Of a DNA stretch of 64,000 nucleotides, positions 35,405 through 43,273 are shown piece after piece (within the stretch, counting starts at the first letter, position 1; each line of letters starts with the position of its first letter). The position numbers were made by a program, and so were the translations under genes. Origin of the DNA: Amycolatopsis sp. CA-126428 (lineage in GTDB: Bacteria > Actinomycetota > Actinomycetes > Mycobacteriales > Pseudonocardiaceae); NCBI RefSeq assembly GCF_002904335.1, contig NZ_PPHF01000030.1, positions 62,001 through 126,000 of the forward strand, written 5' to 3'. A model generated the notes under the pieces. That model saw only the letters and a list, made by a program, of their open reading frames with translations, was not told the DNA's origin and ran no database searches.

Positions 35405-35737
35405 ATGACCGGTCAGCGAACACGCACCATCGACCGGGGGGAACAGGCGGAGCTGAGCCGGCTGCTGGCAGCCGGACCGTTCGACGTGGCCCTGCGGGCG
35501 GCGATCCGGGCCCGCGGCCTCGGCCTCGAGCGGATCCGCTATCGCTTGCGTGGCCGGGGAACCACGGTCAGCCTGGCCACCCTCAGCCACTGGCAATCGG
35601 GACGGTGCCGGCCGGAGCGGCCGGAATCGTTGGAGGCCCTGCGGAATCTCGAGGACATCCTGAACGTGCCGGACGGCTCGCTCAGCAAGCTCCTCGGCCC
35701 GCCGCGGAGCAGGACGAGGTTCCACGCGCTCACTTGA
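35405..35737 (+). CDS. Short HTH protein, possibly a truncated regulator
   Basis: A 110-residue protein with an XRE-like HTH (LERIRYRLRGRGTTVSLATLSHWQSGRCRPERPESLEALRNLE, about residues 38-80). The motif is complete but the protein stops soon after at SRTRFHALT. As I recall, longer actinobacterial proteins begin with this type of N-terminus, so it may be a fragment; I cannot confirm this. ATG 35405 is preferred; a GTG at 35387 would extend it by six residues. Codon use is normal. It lies between the LLM oxidoreductase and an alcohol dehydrogenase, both in the same direction. Confidence 0.75.
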   Translation: MTGQRTRTIDRGEQAELSRLLAAGPFDVALRAAIRARGLGLERIRYRLRGRGTTVSLATLSHWQSGRCRPERPESLEALRNLEDILNVPDGSLSKLLGPPRSRTRFHALT

Positions 35738-35766
35738 GCGGCGTAGAAGGCAGTTAGGCTCGTGCC

Positions 35767-36825
35767 GTGCGAGCTGTGGTCATGGAGGAGTTCTGCGTCC
35801 CGCCCGTGGTGCGGGACGTGCCGGAGCCGGTGGCCGCGCCGGGTGGTGCGGTGATCGAGGTCGACGCCACCGGTGTCTGCCGCAGCGACTGGCACACCTG
35901 GCAGGGGCACGACACCGCCGTCACGCTGCCGCACGTCGCCGGGCACGAGCTCGCCGGCCGGGTCGTCGCGCTCGGCGAAGGCGTCCGCGGCTGGGCGCTC
36001 GGCGCGCGCGTCACCGTGCCGTTCGTCTGCGCCTGCGGCACGTGCGCCCAGTGCGCCCGCGGTGACCAGCAGATCTGCGACCGCGAGTGCCAGCCCGGCG
36101 CCACGCACTGGGGGTCGTTCGCCGAGCGCGTGGCCATCGAGCACGCCGAGACGAACCTGGTCGCGCTGCCGGACTCGCTCGGCGCCGCCGAGGCCGCGGC
36201 CCTCGGCTGCCGGTTCGGCACGGCGTTCCGCGCGGTGCTGCGGCAGGGGCGCGTCACCGCGGGCCAGTGGGTCTCGGTGTACGGCTGCGGCGGTGTCGGG
36301 ATCTCCGCGGTGCTGCTGGCCGTCGCGGCCGGTGCCAAAGTCGTCGCCGTCGACGTCTCGGCGGCCGCCCTCCAGCTGGCCGCGAAGTCGGGTGCCGCCG
36401 TCACGGTCGATTCCTCGGCCTTCGACGGCCCGGAAGCCGTCGCCGCGCACGTCCGCGAGCTGACCGGCGGCGGCACGCACGTCTCGCTCGACTGCCTCGG
36501 CTCGCCGTCGACCTGCGCGGCGTCGGTCGGCAGCCTGCGCAAGCGCGGCCGGCACGTCCAGGCCGGGCTGATGCCGCCCGCGCAGGGCGTCGCCCCCATC
36601 CCGATGCACCGCGTCATCGGCGGCGAGCTGGAGCTCGTCGGCATCCACGGGCTCCCGGCCCACGAGTACCCGGAGCTGCTGCGCGTCGTCGAGACGGCGG
36701 GCATCGACCTCGCCGCGCTGATCGGCCGGCGCATCGGGCTCGACGACGTCCCGGCCGCGCTGGCGGCGATGAACGACCCCGTGCCGGCGCACGCGGGCGT
36801 CACCGTGGTGACGTTCCGTGCCTGA
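35767..36825 (+). CDS. Zinc-dependent alcohol dehydrogenase (MDR family)
   Basis: A 352-residue medium-chain dehydrogenase/reductase. Catalytic zinc ligands are in GVCRSDWH and AGHELAG. Structural cysteines form CACGTCAQCARGDQQIC. The cofactor-binding motif is GCGGVGISAV, followed by VVAVDVSAAAL, whose aspartate favours NAD. The GTG at 35767 is chosen because the protein begins MRAVVMEEF, as in relatives. The C-terminal motif GRRIGLDDVPAALAAMND is typical. It ends before a strong terminator at 36936. The alcohol or aldehyde substrate is unknown. Confidence 0.93.
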   Translation: MRAVVMEEFCVPPVVRDVPEPVAAPGGAVIEVDATGVCRSDWHTWQGHDTAVTLPHVAGHELAGRVVALGEGVRGWALGARVTVPFVCACGTCAQCARGDQQICDRECQPGATHWGSFAERVAIEHAETNLVALPDSLGAAEAAALGCRFGTAFRAVLRQGRVTAGQWVSVYGCGGVGISAVLLAVAAGAKVVAVDVSAAALQLAAKSGAAVTVDSSAFDGPEAVAAHVRELTGGGTHVSLDCLGSPSTCAASVGSLRKRGRHVQAGLMPPAQGVAPIPMHRVIGGELELVGIHGLPAHEYPELLRVVETAGIDLAALIGRRIGLDDVPAALAAMNDPVPAHAGVTVVTFRA

Positions 36826-36935
36826 TCGGCGGCACCGTGGTCAAGAGACCCGTTCGTAGCTGATCCACGCTGGCACGTGACATTCAGGTGTGGGAACGTC
36901 TAGTTCACGGTGGCCCAGGGCGAGGGGATGCGGCT

Positions 36936-36977
36936 GCAGGAGTCGTCCCGCTGGTCCGTGGGACGGCTCCTGCGGCT
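36936..36977 (+). terminator. Terminator with T-rich tail after alcohol dehydrogenase
   Basis: GCAGGAGTCGTCCC (36936-36949) pairs with GGGACGGCTCCTGC (36960-36973) with one G-U pair, followed by GGCTTTTC. It ends the dehydrogenase transcript and argues that AlkB begins after it. Confidence 0.8.
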
Positions 36978-36996
36978 TTTCTCCGGCACAATCGAG

Positions 36997-37626
36997 GTGG
37001 TGGACGCCCTCCTGCCGCGCCCGCGCGCCGAGATCGCGCCCGGCGCCGTGCACCTGCCCGACTGGCTCGGCTTCGACGAGCAGCGCGAACTCGTCGCGGC
37101 CTGCCGCGGCTGGTCCGGCTACCGCCACACCCGGCTGCCCAACGGCGGCGTGATGTCGGTGAAGTCGGTCTGCCTCGGCTGGCACTGGTACCCGTACGGC
37201 TACTCGCGCACGACCGGCGAGGGGACGCCGGTGCTGCCGTTCCCGGACTGGCTCGGCGACCTCGGCCGCCGCGCGGTGGCGGCCGCGTACGGCGAGCCGG
37301 CCGAGGCGTACGCGCCGGACATCGCGCTGGTCAACTTCTACGACGCCACCGCGAAGATGGGGCTGCACCAGGACAAGGACGAGCGCAGCCTCGAGCCGGT
37401 GGTGTCGGTCAGCCTCGGTGACGCCGGTGTGTTCCGCTTCGGCAACACCGAAACCCGCGGCCGGCCGTACACCGACGTCGAGCTGCGGTCGGGTGACGTG
37501 TTCGTGTTCGGCGGCCCGTCCCGGCTCGCCTACCACGGCGTGCCGAAGACGCTGCCGGGCACGGCGGACCCGGCGCTGGGCCTGGCCGGGCGGCTGAACA
37601 TCACGCTCCGGGTGTCCGGGCTCTAG
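36997..37626 (+). CDS. alkB: AlkB-type 2-oxoglutarate/Fe(II) dioxygenase
   Basis: A 209-residue demethylase-type enzyme that would oxidise alkyl lesions on nucleic-acid bases. Iron ligands are H124 and D126 (HQDKDE) and H180 (RLAYHGV); 2-oxoglutarate is held by R199 and R205 (GRLNITLRV). CLGWHWYPYGY is the usual nucleotide-lid segment. A GTG at 36910 gives a longer frame but would span the terminator at 36936-36973. I choose GTG 36997, which follows CACAAT by six bases and suggests a leaderless mRNA. The 3' end overlaps the convergent ArsR-like gene by 4 bases. Confidence 0.92.
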   Translation: MVDALLPRPRAEIAPGAVHLPDWLGFDEQRELVAACRGWSGYRHTRLPNGGVMSVKSVCLGWHWYPYGYSRTTGEGTPVLPFPDWLGDLGRRAVAAAYGEPAEAYAPDIALVNFYDATAKMGLHQDKDERSLEPVVSVSLGDAGVFRFGNTETRGRPYTDVELRSGDVFVFGGPSRLAYHGVPKTLPGTADPALGLAGRLNITLRVSGL

Positions 37627-38204
37627 TCCTCAGTGGACTCATCCTCGTCCGGCACCACGATGAACCGGACGGCCACCGACCGTGAGCCTTCGGGCTGCTG
37701 TCCCGGCTCGGTGGCGTACTTCCACACCAGGTTCTGGTACTCCTCGACGAAGGACGTCACCTGGTCCTTCGTCAGGTGCAGCCCGGCGCGGTGGATCTGG
37801 TTCCAGCCCTTCGCGCTGTCGTAGCCCGCGTAGGCCCGGGCGACCAGGCCCAGGTCGTGACCCATCTTCAGCGCGCCGAGCTTGAGCATCGCTTCGCGCT
37901 CGTCCGGCGCGAGGTCGAGGCCGGGCGGGGTGTAGATGTCCTTCGACCGCGACTTCCACCAGCGCTCGCGGCCGTCCCCGCGGTCCTCGAGCTCCTCGAT
38001 CAGCTCCAGGTCGGCGAGCTTGCGGAGGTGGTAGCTGGTCGTCCCGGTGCTCTCGCCCAGCGCCTTCGCGACGCTCGTCGAGTTCGCCTCGCCGTGTTTG
38101 CCCAGGTAGCTGAGGATGTCCCGGCGCACGGGGTTGGCCAGCGCCTTGTAGAAGGCCTTGAGGTCCGCGCCGGTCAGGACGCGCTTTTCGGGACGGTCGA
38201 CCAT
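37623..38204 (-). CDS. ArsR/HTH_20-type winged-helix regulator
   Basis: A 193-residue regulator. The winged helix (about residues 12-85) reads FYKALANPVRRDILSYLGKHGEANSTSVAKALGESTGTTSYHLRKLADLELIEEL, followed by a C-terminal region with conserved W residues (KGWNQIHRAGLHLTKDQ) and an acidic tail. It lacks the metal-binding cysteines of ArsR proper, so it is probably not a metal sensor. It diverges from two small membrane-protein genes. A near-palindromic site lies between at 38230-38248, so it likely represses itself and those genes. Confidence 0.92.
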   Translation of the reverse strand: MVDRPEKRVLTGADLKAFYKALANPVRRDILSYLGKHGEANSTSVAKALGESTGTTSYHLRKLADLELIEELEDRGDGRERWWKSRSKDIYTPPGLDLAPDEREAMLKLGALKMGHDLGLVARAYAGYDSAKGWNQIHRAGLHLTKDQVTSFVEEYQNLVWKYATEPGQQPEGSRSVAVRFIVVPDEDESTED

Positions 38205-38229
38205 GCCGAAAGCCTACTACAGAGGTTGT

Positions 38230-38248
38230 TTGCAAAGAATCTCTGCAA
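38230..38248. promoter_or_regulatory. Operator between ArsR-like and membrane-protein genes
   Basis: TTGCAAAGA-A-TCTCTGCAA: 9-base arms match at 8 of 9 positions around one central base. It lies 26 bases from the ArsR-like ATG and 38 bases from the divergent start, and fits HTH_20 regulators' sites. Confidence 0.55.
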
Positions 38249-38285
38249 TCGCTACCTTGGGTCGGGAGAGAACTCGGGGGTTCGC

Positions 38286-38639
38286 ATGAAGAAGCTCTTC
38301 TGGGCGGCCGGGCTGTGCCTGTTGCCGTGGATCGCGGTACTGGGGACGACGTTGCCGGAGGTCGTGCAGGCGCAACACTGGCGGCTGGCCTGGACGGGCT
38401 TCGACACGGCGGAGGCGGCCGGCCTGCTGCTCACGGCGTGGCTGCTGAGCCGCGGTGACGCGCGGACGCCGCTGGTCGCAACGGCCACGGCGACGCTGCT
38501 GCTGGCCGACGCCTGGTTCGACGTCGTCACGGCCGGCGACGACGTCGCGTTTTCGCTGCTCATGGCCGGTCTGGAGGTGCCGCTGGCGCTGGCGTGCCTG
38601 TCCGTCGCCGTGCCGCGGCCGGTGCCGGCGCATGTCTGA
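38286..38639 (+). CDS. Small integral membrane protein
   Basis: A 117-residue protein with three to four hydrophobic segments (about residues 4-24, 37-58, 62-80 and 88-110). It starts MKKLFWAAGLCLLPWIAVLG. I recognise no named family, though small proteins of this kind are often paired with ArsR/HTH_20 regulators in actinobacteria. AACTCGGGGGTTCGC precedes the ATG, with GGGGG as a weak ribosome site. It overlaps the next gene by 8 bases and both are probably controlled by the divergent regulator. Confidence 0.85.
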   Translation: MKKLFWAAGLCLLPWIAVLGTTLPEVVQAQHWRLAWTGFDTAEAAGLLLTAWLLSRGDARTPLVATATATLLLADAWFDVVTAGDDVAFSLLMAGLEVPLALACLSVAVPRPVPAHV

Positions 38640-38871
38640 GCTGGACCCGCGGCTGCGCGACGAAATCGACGACCAGGTCGCGGAGGCCTTGGACGCCTAC
38701 CTCGCCGAGCGGCGGCCGCGCGGCCGGCGGCGCGCGTGGCCCGTGGTGGTGACGGTGGCACTGGGGGTCGTCACCACCTGGCTGGCCCCGGGCGAGGCCT
38801 GGGCGGCGTGGCTCGCGATCGGGGTCACGAACGCCGCCTGGCTGGTGGTCGTGAGTGGTAAGGCGGGTTAG
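38632..38871 (+). CDS. Small membrane protein with charged N-terminus
   Basis: A 79-residue protein. A charged N-terminus (MSELDPRLRDEIDDQVAEAL) is followed by basic residues and one or two membrane segments (about 36-75). It is translationally coupled to the preceding membrane protein (8-base overlap). Its last seven residues and the TAG stop (38869-38871) are encoded by the left arm of the dispersed palindrome, which also lies where a terminator is expected. The original C-terminus may have been altered by the arrival of that element. Function unknown. Confidence 0.75.
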   Translation: MSELDPRLRDEIDDQVAEALDAYLAERRPRGRRRAWPVVVTVALGVVTTWLAPGEAWAAWLAIGVTNAAWLVVVSGKAG

Positions 38872-38893
38872 AACCCGCCTTACCACTCACGAC
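38848..38893. repeat. Dispersed perfect palindrome, copy 2
   Basis: The same 22-base arms as at 10452-10497, here with centre AG instead of CT. It overlaps the 3' end of the small membrane-protein gene and lies 23 bases from the convergent pxpC stop, so it probably terminates both transcripts. Confidence 0.9.
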
Positions 38894-38915
38894 AGCCGCG
38901 GCAGACTCAGGACCG

Positions 38916-39749
38916 TCAGTTCGGACGGAAGCGCACGGTCTGGCCCGGCCGCAGCTGGGCGGCCAGGTCCAGGTCCGCCTCCTCGACGACCGCGATCACC
39001 GGGTACCCGCCCGTCGTCGGGTGGTCGGCGTGGAACAGGATCGGCCGGCCCGACGGCGGCACCTGCAGCGATCCCGGCACGCACGCCTCCGACGGCAGCT
39101 CGTCGTGGCGTGCCCGGGCCAGTGCCGGCCCGGTCAGGCGGATGCCGACGCGGTCCGAATCCGGCGAGACCGTGTACACAGTGGACAAGAGTTCGTCCGG
39201 CGCGGTGAACCAGTCGCGACGCGGACCCGGTGTCACGCGCAGCACCGGTTCGGCCGGCCACGCCGCCCGGGGCGCGAGATCCACCACCGGGAACGCCCGC
39301 GGAGCCGGGCCGATCGGCAGCAGCATCCCGGCCGCCACCGGCGGCGGGCCCAGCTTCCCGAGCGTGTCCGTCGCCCGGGAACCCAGCACCGGCGGTACGT
39401 CGATCCCGCCGCGCACCGCGACGTAACACCGCAACCCCGACACCGCCGTGCCCAGCGCCAGTTCTTCCCCGGGCCACAACGTGATCGGCCCGTTCGGCCC
39501 GCCCTTCGAGAGCGGGCAGGAAGCGCCGGTGACCGCCACCGTTGTGAGGGCCGATGCGCGCAGCACCAGCCCGCCGAGCGTCACCTCCAGCGCCGCCGCC
39601 CCCTCCGGGTTTCCGACGAGCCGGTTGGCCAGCCGGAACGACTCGCGATCGGCCGCCCCGGAGCGGCCGACGCCGAGCGCCGCGTGACCCGGGCGGCCGA
39701 GGTCCTGCACCGTCGTCGCGAACCCGGGCCGGACGACTTCGAGCTTCAC
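38916..39749 (-). CDS. pxpC: 5-oxoprolinase subunit C (biotin-dependent carboxyltransferase-like)
   Basis: A 277-residue KipA/PxpC-type protein, part of the ATP-dependent 5-oxoprolinase that opens 5-oxoproline to glutamate. It starts with GTG (KLEVVRPGFATTVQDLGRPGHAALGVGRSGAAD), the signature of the family; RGGIDVPPVLGSRATDTLG and HPTTGGYPVIAVV are also diagnostic. The start overlaps the PxpB stop (GTGA). It is the last gene of the MFS/DUF1445/PxpA/PxpB/PxpC operon, ending near the dispersed palindrome. Confidence 0.94.
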   Translation of the reverse strand: MKLEVVRPGFATTVQDLGRPGHAALGVGRSGAADRESFRLANRLVGNPEGAAALEVTLGGLVLRASALTTVAVTGASCPLSKGGPNGPITLWPGEELALGTAVSGLRCYVAVRGGIDVPPVLGSRATDTLGKLGPPPVAAGMLLPIGPAPRAFPVVDLAPRAAWPAEPVLRVTPGPRRDWFTAPDELLSTVYTVSPDSDRVGIRLTGPALARARHDELPSEACVPGSLQVPPSGRPILFHADHPTTGGYPVIAVVEEADLDLAAQLRPGQTVRFRPN

Positions 39750-40357
39750 GACGCCACCGCCGTGAACCGGACCCGGGTGCCCGGCGGCAGCAGGTTCGGC
39801 GGGTCGCGCTCGACGTCCCACACCGGCACCTCCGTCCGGCCCAGCAGCCGCCAGCCGCCCGGGGACGCGCTCGGGTAGACCGCGCTGTACTCGCCGGCGA
39901 TCGCCACCGAGCCCGCCGGGATGCGGGTGCGCGGCGACGACCGCCGGGGCACGTGCAGCGCGGGGTCCGACCCGGTCAGGTAGGCGAAGCCCGGCGCGAA
40001 GCCGCAGAACGCCGAAACGTAGGTCCCCGCGGTGTGCCGGGAGATCAGCGAAGCCACGCTCAACCCCGTCTCCGCGGCCACGTCGGCCAGGTCTTCGCCG
40101 TCGTACACCACCGGGATCACCACCTCGCCCGCGTCGGCCGCCACCCTGTCCACAGGGGACACTTGACGCAGCAGCGCACCCAGCCGTTCCGCGTTCGTCA
40201 CCGACGGGTCGAAGCGGACCAGCAGCGTCCGGGCCGCCGGGACGAGCTCCACCACCCCGTCCGGCGGCGACTGCGTCAGCGCCGCCTGGAAACCCAGCAC
40301 GTCGTCCAGCTCCACCAGGACCGCGCGCCGCCCGCACGGCAGCAGCCGGACGGTCAT
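39746..40357 (-). CDS. pxpB: 5-oxoprolinase subunit B
   Basis: A 203-residue KipI/PxpB-type (allophanate hydrolase subunit 1) protein. Diagnostic stretches are GRRAVLVELDD near the start, VSAFCGFAPGFAYLTG, and PAGSVAIAGEYSAVYPSASPGGWRLLGRT. It works with PxpA and PxpC in 5-oxoproline cleavage; in Bacillus KipI also inhibits a sporulation kinase, a role not expected here. The ATG at 40357 overlaps the PxpA stop and its stop overlaps the PxpC start, so the three are translationally coupled in the order A-B-C. Length is a little short for the family but all motifs are present. Confidence 0.94.
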   Translation of the reverse strand: MTVRLLPCGRRAVLVELDDVLGFQAALTQSPPDGVVELVPAARTLLVRFDPSVTNAERLGALLRQVSPVDRVAADAGEVVIPVVYDGEDLADVAAETGLSVASLISRHTAGTYVSAFCGFAPGFAYLTGSDPALHVPRRSSPRTRIPAGSVAIAGEYSAVYPSASPGGWRLLGRTEVPVWDVERDPPNLLPPGTRVRFTAVAS

Positions 40358-41106
40358 CCGGTGAACGCGGTGAGGGGGACGTCCGCGGCGGTCAGGCCGG
40401 CGCGGATCCGGCGCGCCAGCTCGACCGCGCCCGGCGTGTCGCCGTGCACGCACAGGGAATCCGGGCGCAGGTCGAGCTTGCCGCCGTCGGCCGTCACGCC
40501 GCCGCCGCCGGTCGCCATCGCCACCGCCCGGTCGGCCACGGCCCCGGCGTCGTGCAGGACAGCGCCCGGCCGCTTGCGCGACACGAGCCGGCCTTCCGCG
40601 GTGTACGCCCGGTCCGCGAACGCCTCCGCGTACGCGACGACACCGGCTTTCTCCGCCTCCCGCTGCATTTCCGAGTCCGGCAGGCAGAGCAGCGCCAGCG
40701 CGGGATCGTACCGCCGCAGGCCCTCGACGATCGCCGCCGCCTGCTCGGCGTCGCCCGCCGCGGTGTTGTACAACGCGCCGTGCGGCTTCACGTACGTCAC
40801 GCGGCTGCCCGCCGCGCGGGCGAACGCGTCGAGCGCGCCGACCTGGTAGAGCACTTCGTCCGCCAGGTCGTCCGGCGCGATGTCGAGGGCGCGCCTGCCG
40901 AAGCCGGCCAGGTCGCGGTAACCGACGTGCGCGCCGATCGCGACCCCGCGCCCGGCCGCCAGTTCGCACACCCGCCGCATCACCGACGGGTCGCCGGCGT
41001 GGAAGCCGCAGGCGACGTTCGCGCTGGTCACGATGTCGAGCATGGCTTCGTCGTCGCCCATCTTCCAGGCGCCGAAGCCCTCGCCGAGATCGCTGTTCAG
41101 ATCCAT
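40354..41106 (-). CDS. pxpA: 5-oxoprolinase subunit A (LamB/YcsF)
   Basis: A 250-residue LamB/YcsF protein. It starts MDLNSDLGEGFGAWKMGDD and has ANVACGFHAGDP, GAHVGYRDL, VKPHGALYN and VHGDTPGAVELA, all hallmarks of PxpA. The enzyme removes 5-oxoproline, which forms spontaneously from glutamine and glutamyl compounds. One base separates it from the upstream DUF1445 gene. Regulation by the divergent GntR is likely. Confidence 0.95.
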   Translation of the reverse strand: MDLNSDLGEGFGAWKMGDDEAMLDIVTSANVACGFHAGDPSVMRRVCELAAGRGVAIGAHVGYRDLAGFGRRALDIAPDDLADEVLYQVGALDAFARAAGSRVTYVKPHGALYNTAAGDAEQAAAIVEGLRRYDPALALLCLPDSEMQREAEKAGVVAYAEAFADRAYTAEGRLVSRKRPGAVLHDAGAVADRAVAMATGGGGVTADGGKLDLRPDSLCVHGDTPGAVELARRIRAGLTAADVPLTAFTG

Positions 41107-41107
41107 T

Positions 41108-41902
41108 TCAGCCCACCCGGTATTCGCTGTCGTACCGATCGGTGATGAACATGTACCCCGGCGCGTGGGTGATCGCAAAGGGGGGACGCGACGCCATCAG
41201 CGCCGCCTGCGGCGTGACCCCGCAGGCCCAGAACACCGGGACGTCACCCGGTTCCGCGTCCGCCGGGTCGCCGAAGTCCGGCCGGGCGAGGTCGTCGATG
41301 CCCAGCGTGCGCGGGTCGCCGATGTGCACCGGGGCGCCGTGCACCGCGGGCATCGCGCGGGTGATCCGGATGGCGTCGTCGACGAGGTCCTCCGGGATCT
41401 GGCGCATCGACACCACCATCGGCCCGAACAGCCGCCCGGCGGGCTCGCACGGCCGGTTCGTCACGTACATGGCGACGTTGCGGCCCTGGTCGACGTGCCG
41501 CAGCGGGACGCCTTCGGCGGCCAGCGCCGTCTCGAACGTGAAGCTGCAGCCGATCGAGAAGGCGACCATGTCGCTGCGCCACAGGCCGGTCGCGTCCGAC
41601 ACCTCGCCGGCGAGGACGCCGTTCTGCCAGATCCGGTAGCGCGGCAGGTCGGTGCGCAGGTCCGCGTCCTCGGCGAGCCGGGTGGCCGGGTCGCCGGGGT
41701 CGGTGACGTCGAGCAGCGGGCACGCCTGCGGGTTGCGGGTGCAGAACAGCAGGACGTCGTAGGCCCAGTCCTCGGGCACGGCGATCAGGTTGGTCTGGGT
41801 GAAGCCGCTGGCCCAGCCCGTCGTGGGGTGGGCGGTGCCGCGGCGGAACGCTTCGCGCGCTTGCGCCGGGGTGAACGTCGCGGGTTCGTCGAAGGTCGTC
41901 AT
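41108..41902 (-). CDS. DUF1445 family putative hydro-lyase (D-glutamate cyclase-like)
   Basis: A 264-residue protein of the UPF0317/DUF1445 family. Conserved segments: [41 protein letters not shown] and [31 protein letters not shown]. Mammalian relatives convert D-glutamate to 5-oxo-D-proline, which would fit its place directly before pxpABC: the product would be a 5-oxoprolinase-type substrate. In bacteria the reaction is only inferred. The gene follows the MFS transporter by 9 bases. Confidence 0.92.
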   Translation of the reverse strand: MTTFDEPATFTPAQAREAFRRGTAHPTTGWASGFTQTNLIAVPEDWAYDVLLFCTRNPQACPLLDVTDPGDPATRLAEDADLRTDLPRYRIWQNGVLAGEVSDATGLWRSDMVAFSIGCSFTFETALAAEGVPLRHVDQGRNVAMYVTNRPCEPAGRLFGPMVVSMRQIPEDLVDDAIRITRAMPAVHGAPVHIGDPRTLGIDDLARPDFGDPADAEPGDVPVFWACGVTPQAALMASRPPFAITHAPGYMFITDRYDSEYRVG

Positions 41903-41911
41903 GATTCCCCC

Positions 41912-43156
41912 TCAATCAACGAGTTCGATGCCCCGGGTTTCCGGGAGGCCGAGCAGGGCCAGCACGGCGATGCCGTAGCCCAGCGCGCCGAACACGATCG
42001 CGCCGCCCGCGCCCAGGAAGCCCACGACGGTCGGGAAGATCGCCCCGACCGCGCGGCCGAAGTTGTACGTGAAGCCCTGCCCGGTGCCGCGCAGCGCGGT
42101 CGGGTACAGCTCGGCGAGGAACGCGCCGAACCCGCTGAAGATCGCGGACATCGAGAAGCCGAGCGGGAAGCCGAGCACCAGCACGAGCCCGTTGGCGCCC
42201 TTGGGGATCTGCGTGTACGCGACGATCAGCGCGGCCGAGAGCAGCGCGAAGGTCAGGAAGGTCTTCTTGCGCCCCATCAGGTCGGTCAGGTAGCCGCCGC
42301 AGATGTACCCGGCGAAGGCGCCGGTGATGAGGAAGGCGAGGTAGCCGCCGGTGCCGATCACGGTCAGCTCGCGCGTCTTCTTCAGGTAGGACGGCAGCCA
42401 CGTCGAGATCGTGTAGTACCCGCCCTGGACGCCGGTGGCCAGCAGCGCGGCGAAGAACGTCGTGCGCAGGAGATCGCCCTTGAAGATCCGGACGAGGGTG
42501 CCCTTCGGGCGTTCGGTCTTCAGGCGCTCTTCGGCGCGCGGCGCGTCCTTGACGCTCTTGCGGACCCACAGCACGAGCAGCGCCGGGATGACACCGGTCC
42601 AGAACATGATCCGCCAGGCCACGTCGTCGCTCGCCACGCTGAACACCACGGTGTAGACGACCACCGACAGGCCCCAGCCGACCGCCCACGCGCTCTGCAC
42701 GAACGCCACGGTCCGGCCGCGGTACTTCGCCTGCGAATACTCGGCGACCAGTGCCGCGCCGGCCGCCCACTCACCGCCGAAGCCCAGGCCCTGCAGCGCG
42801 CGGAAGATCAGCAGCGTCTCGAAGTTGGGCGCGAACCCGCAGAGCACGGTGAAGATCGTGTACATCGCGATGGTGATCTGCAGCGTCCGGACGCGGCCGA
42901 TCCGGTCGGCCAGCATGCCGGCCCCGACCCCGCCGACGGCCGACACGACCAGCGTCGTCGTGCCGAGCAGGCCGGCTTCACCGCTCGAGATGCCGAAGTA
43001 CGCGGTGATCGCGGCCAGGCCGAGCGGCAGGGTCTGGTAGTCGAACGAGTCCAGGCCGTACCCGCCGAACGCGCCCACGAAGGCGCGGCGGCCACGTTTT
43101 CCCAGCGTGCGGAACCAGTCGAACGGCCGGGCCTCGGTAGCGGTAGTGGCAGTCAT
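41912..43156 (-). CDS. MFS transporter (sugar/metabolite:proton symporter type)
   Basis: A 414-residue major facilitator with about twelve hydrophobic segments. The loop 2-3 motif GMLADRIGRVRTL and the matching GGYLTDLMGRKKTF after segment 8 are present, as is FRALQGLGFGGEWAAGAALVAEY. It is the first gene of the pxp operon, so the likely cargo is 5-oxoproline, D-glutamate or a related acid. The sequence resembles the AAHS/MHS aromatic- and organic-acid symporters. The promoter region is shared with a divergent GntR regulator and contains a palindrome. Confidence 0.92.
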   Translation of the reverse strand: MTATTATEARPFDWFRTLGKRGRRAFVGAFGGYGLDSFDYQTLPLGLAAITAYFGISSGEAGLLGTTTLVVSAVGGVGAGMLADRIGRVRTLQITIAMYTIFTVLCGFAPNFETLLIFRALQGLGFGGEWAAGAALVAEYSQAKYRGRTVAFVQSAWAVGWGLSVVVYTVVFSVASDDVAWRIMFWTGVIPALLVLWVRKSVKDAPRAEERLKTERPKGTLVRIFKGDLLRTTFFAALLATGVQGGYYTISTWLPSYLKKTRELTVIGTGGYLAFLITGAFAGYICGGYLTDLMGRKKTFLTFALLSAALIVAYTQIPKGANGLVLVLGFPLGFSMSAIFSGFGAFLAELYPTALRGTGQGFTYNFGRAVGAIFPTVVGFLGAGGAIVFGALGYGIAVLALLGLPETRGIELVD

Positions 43157-43208
43157 GGGGCACCTCCTGGCCAGTGTCTCTCATCGTGGCGTACCTCACA
43201 CGGTAGGG

Positions 43209-43221
43209 ATTGTTGAACAAT
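43209..43221. promoter_or_regulatory. GntR (FCD) operator of the pxp operon
   Basis: ATTGTT-G-AACAAT is a 13-base palindrome between the divergent MFS and GntR genes. It is of the TTGTNNACAA type bound by FCD-class GntR regulators and sits 53 bases from each start. Confidence 0.6.
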
Positions 43222-43273
43222 TCCACAAGAGGCTGGTTGGATCGTCCTCTGGGTGCCGAGTACGCTCGGTGCC

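Noticed and set aside
36910..36996. Longer AlkB start at GTG 36910
   Set aside because: It would place the strong hairpin with T-rich tail inside the coding sequence; homologues as I know them begin near 36997.
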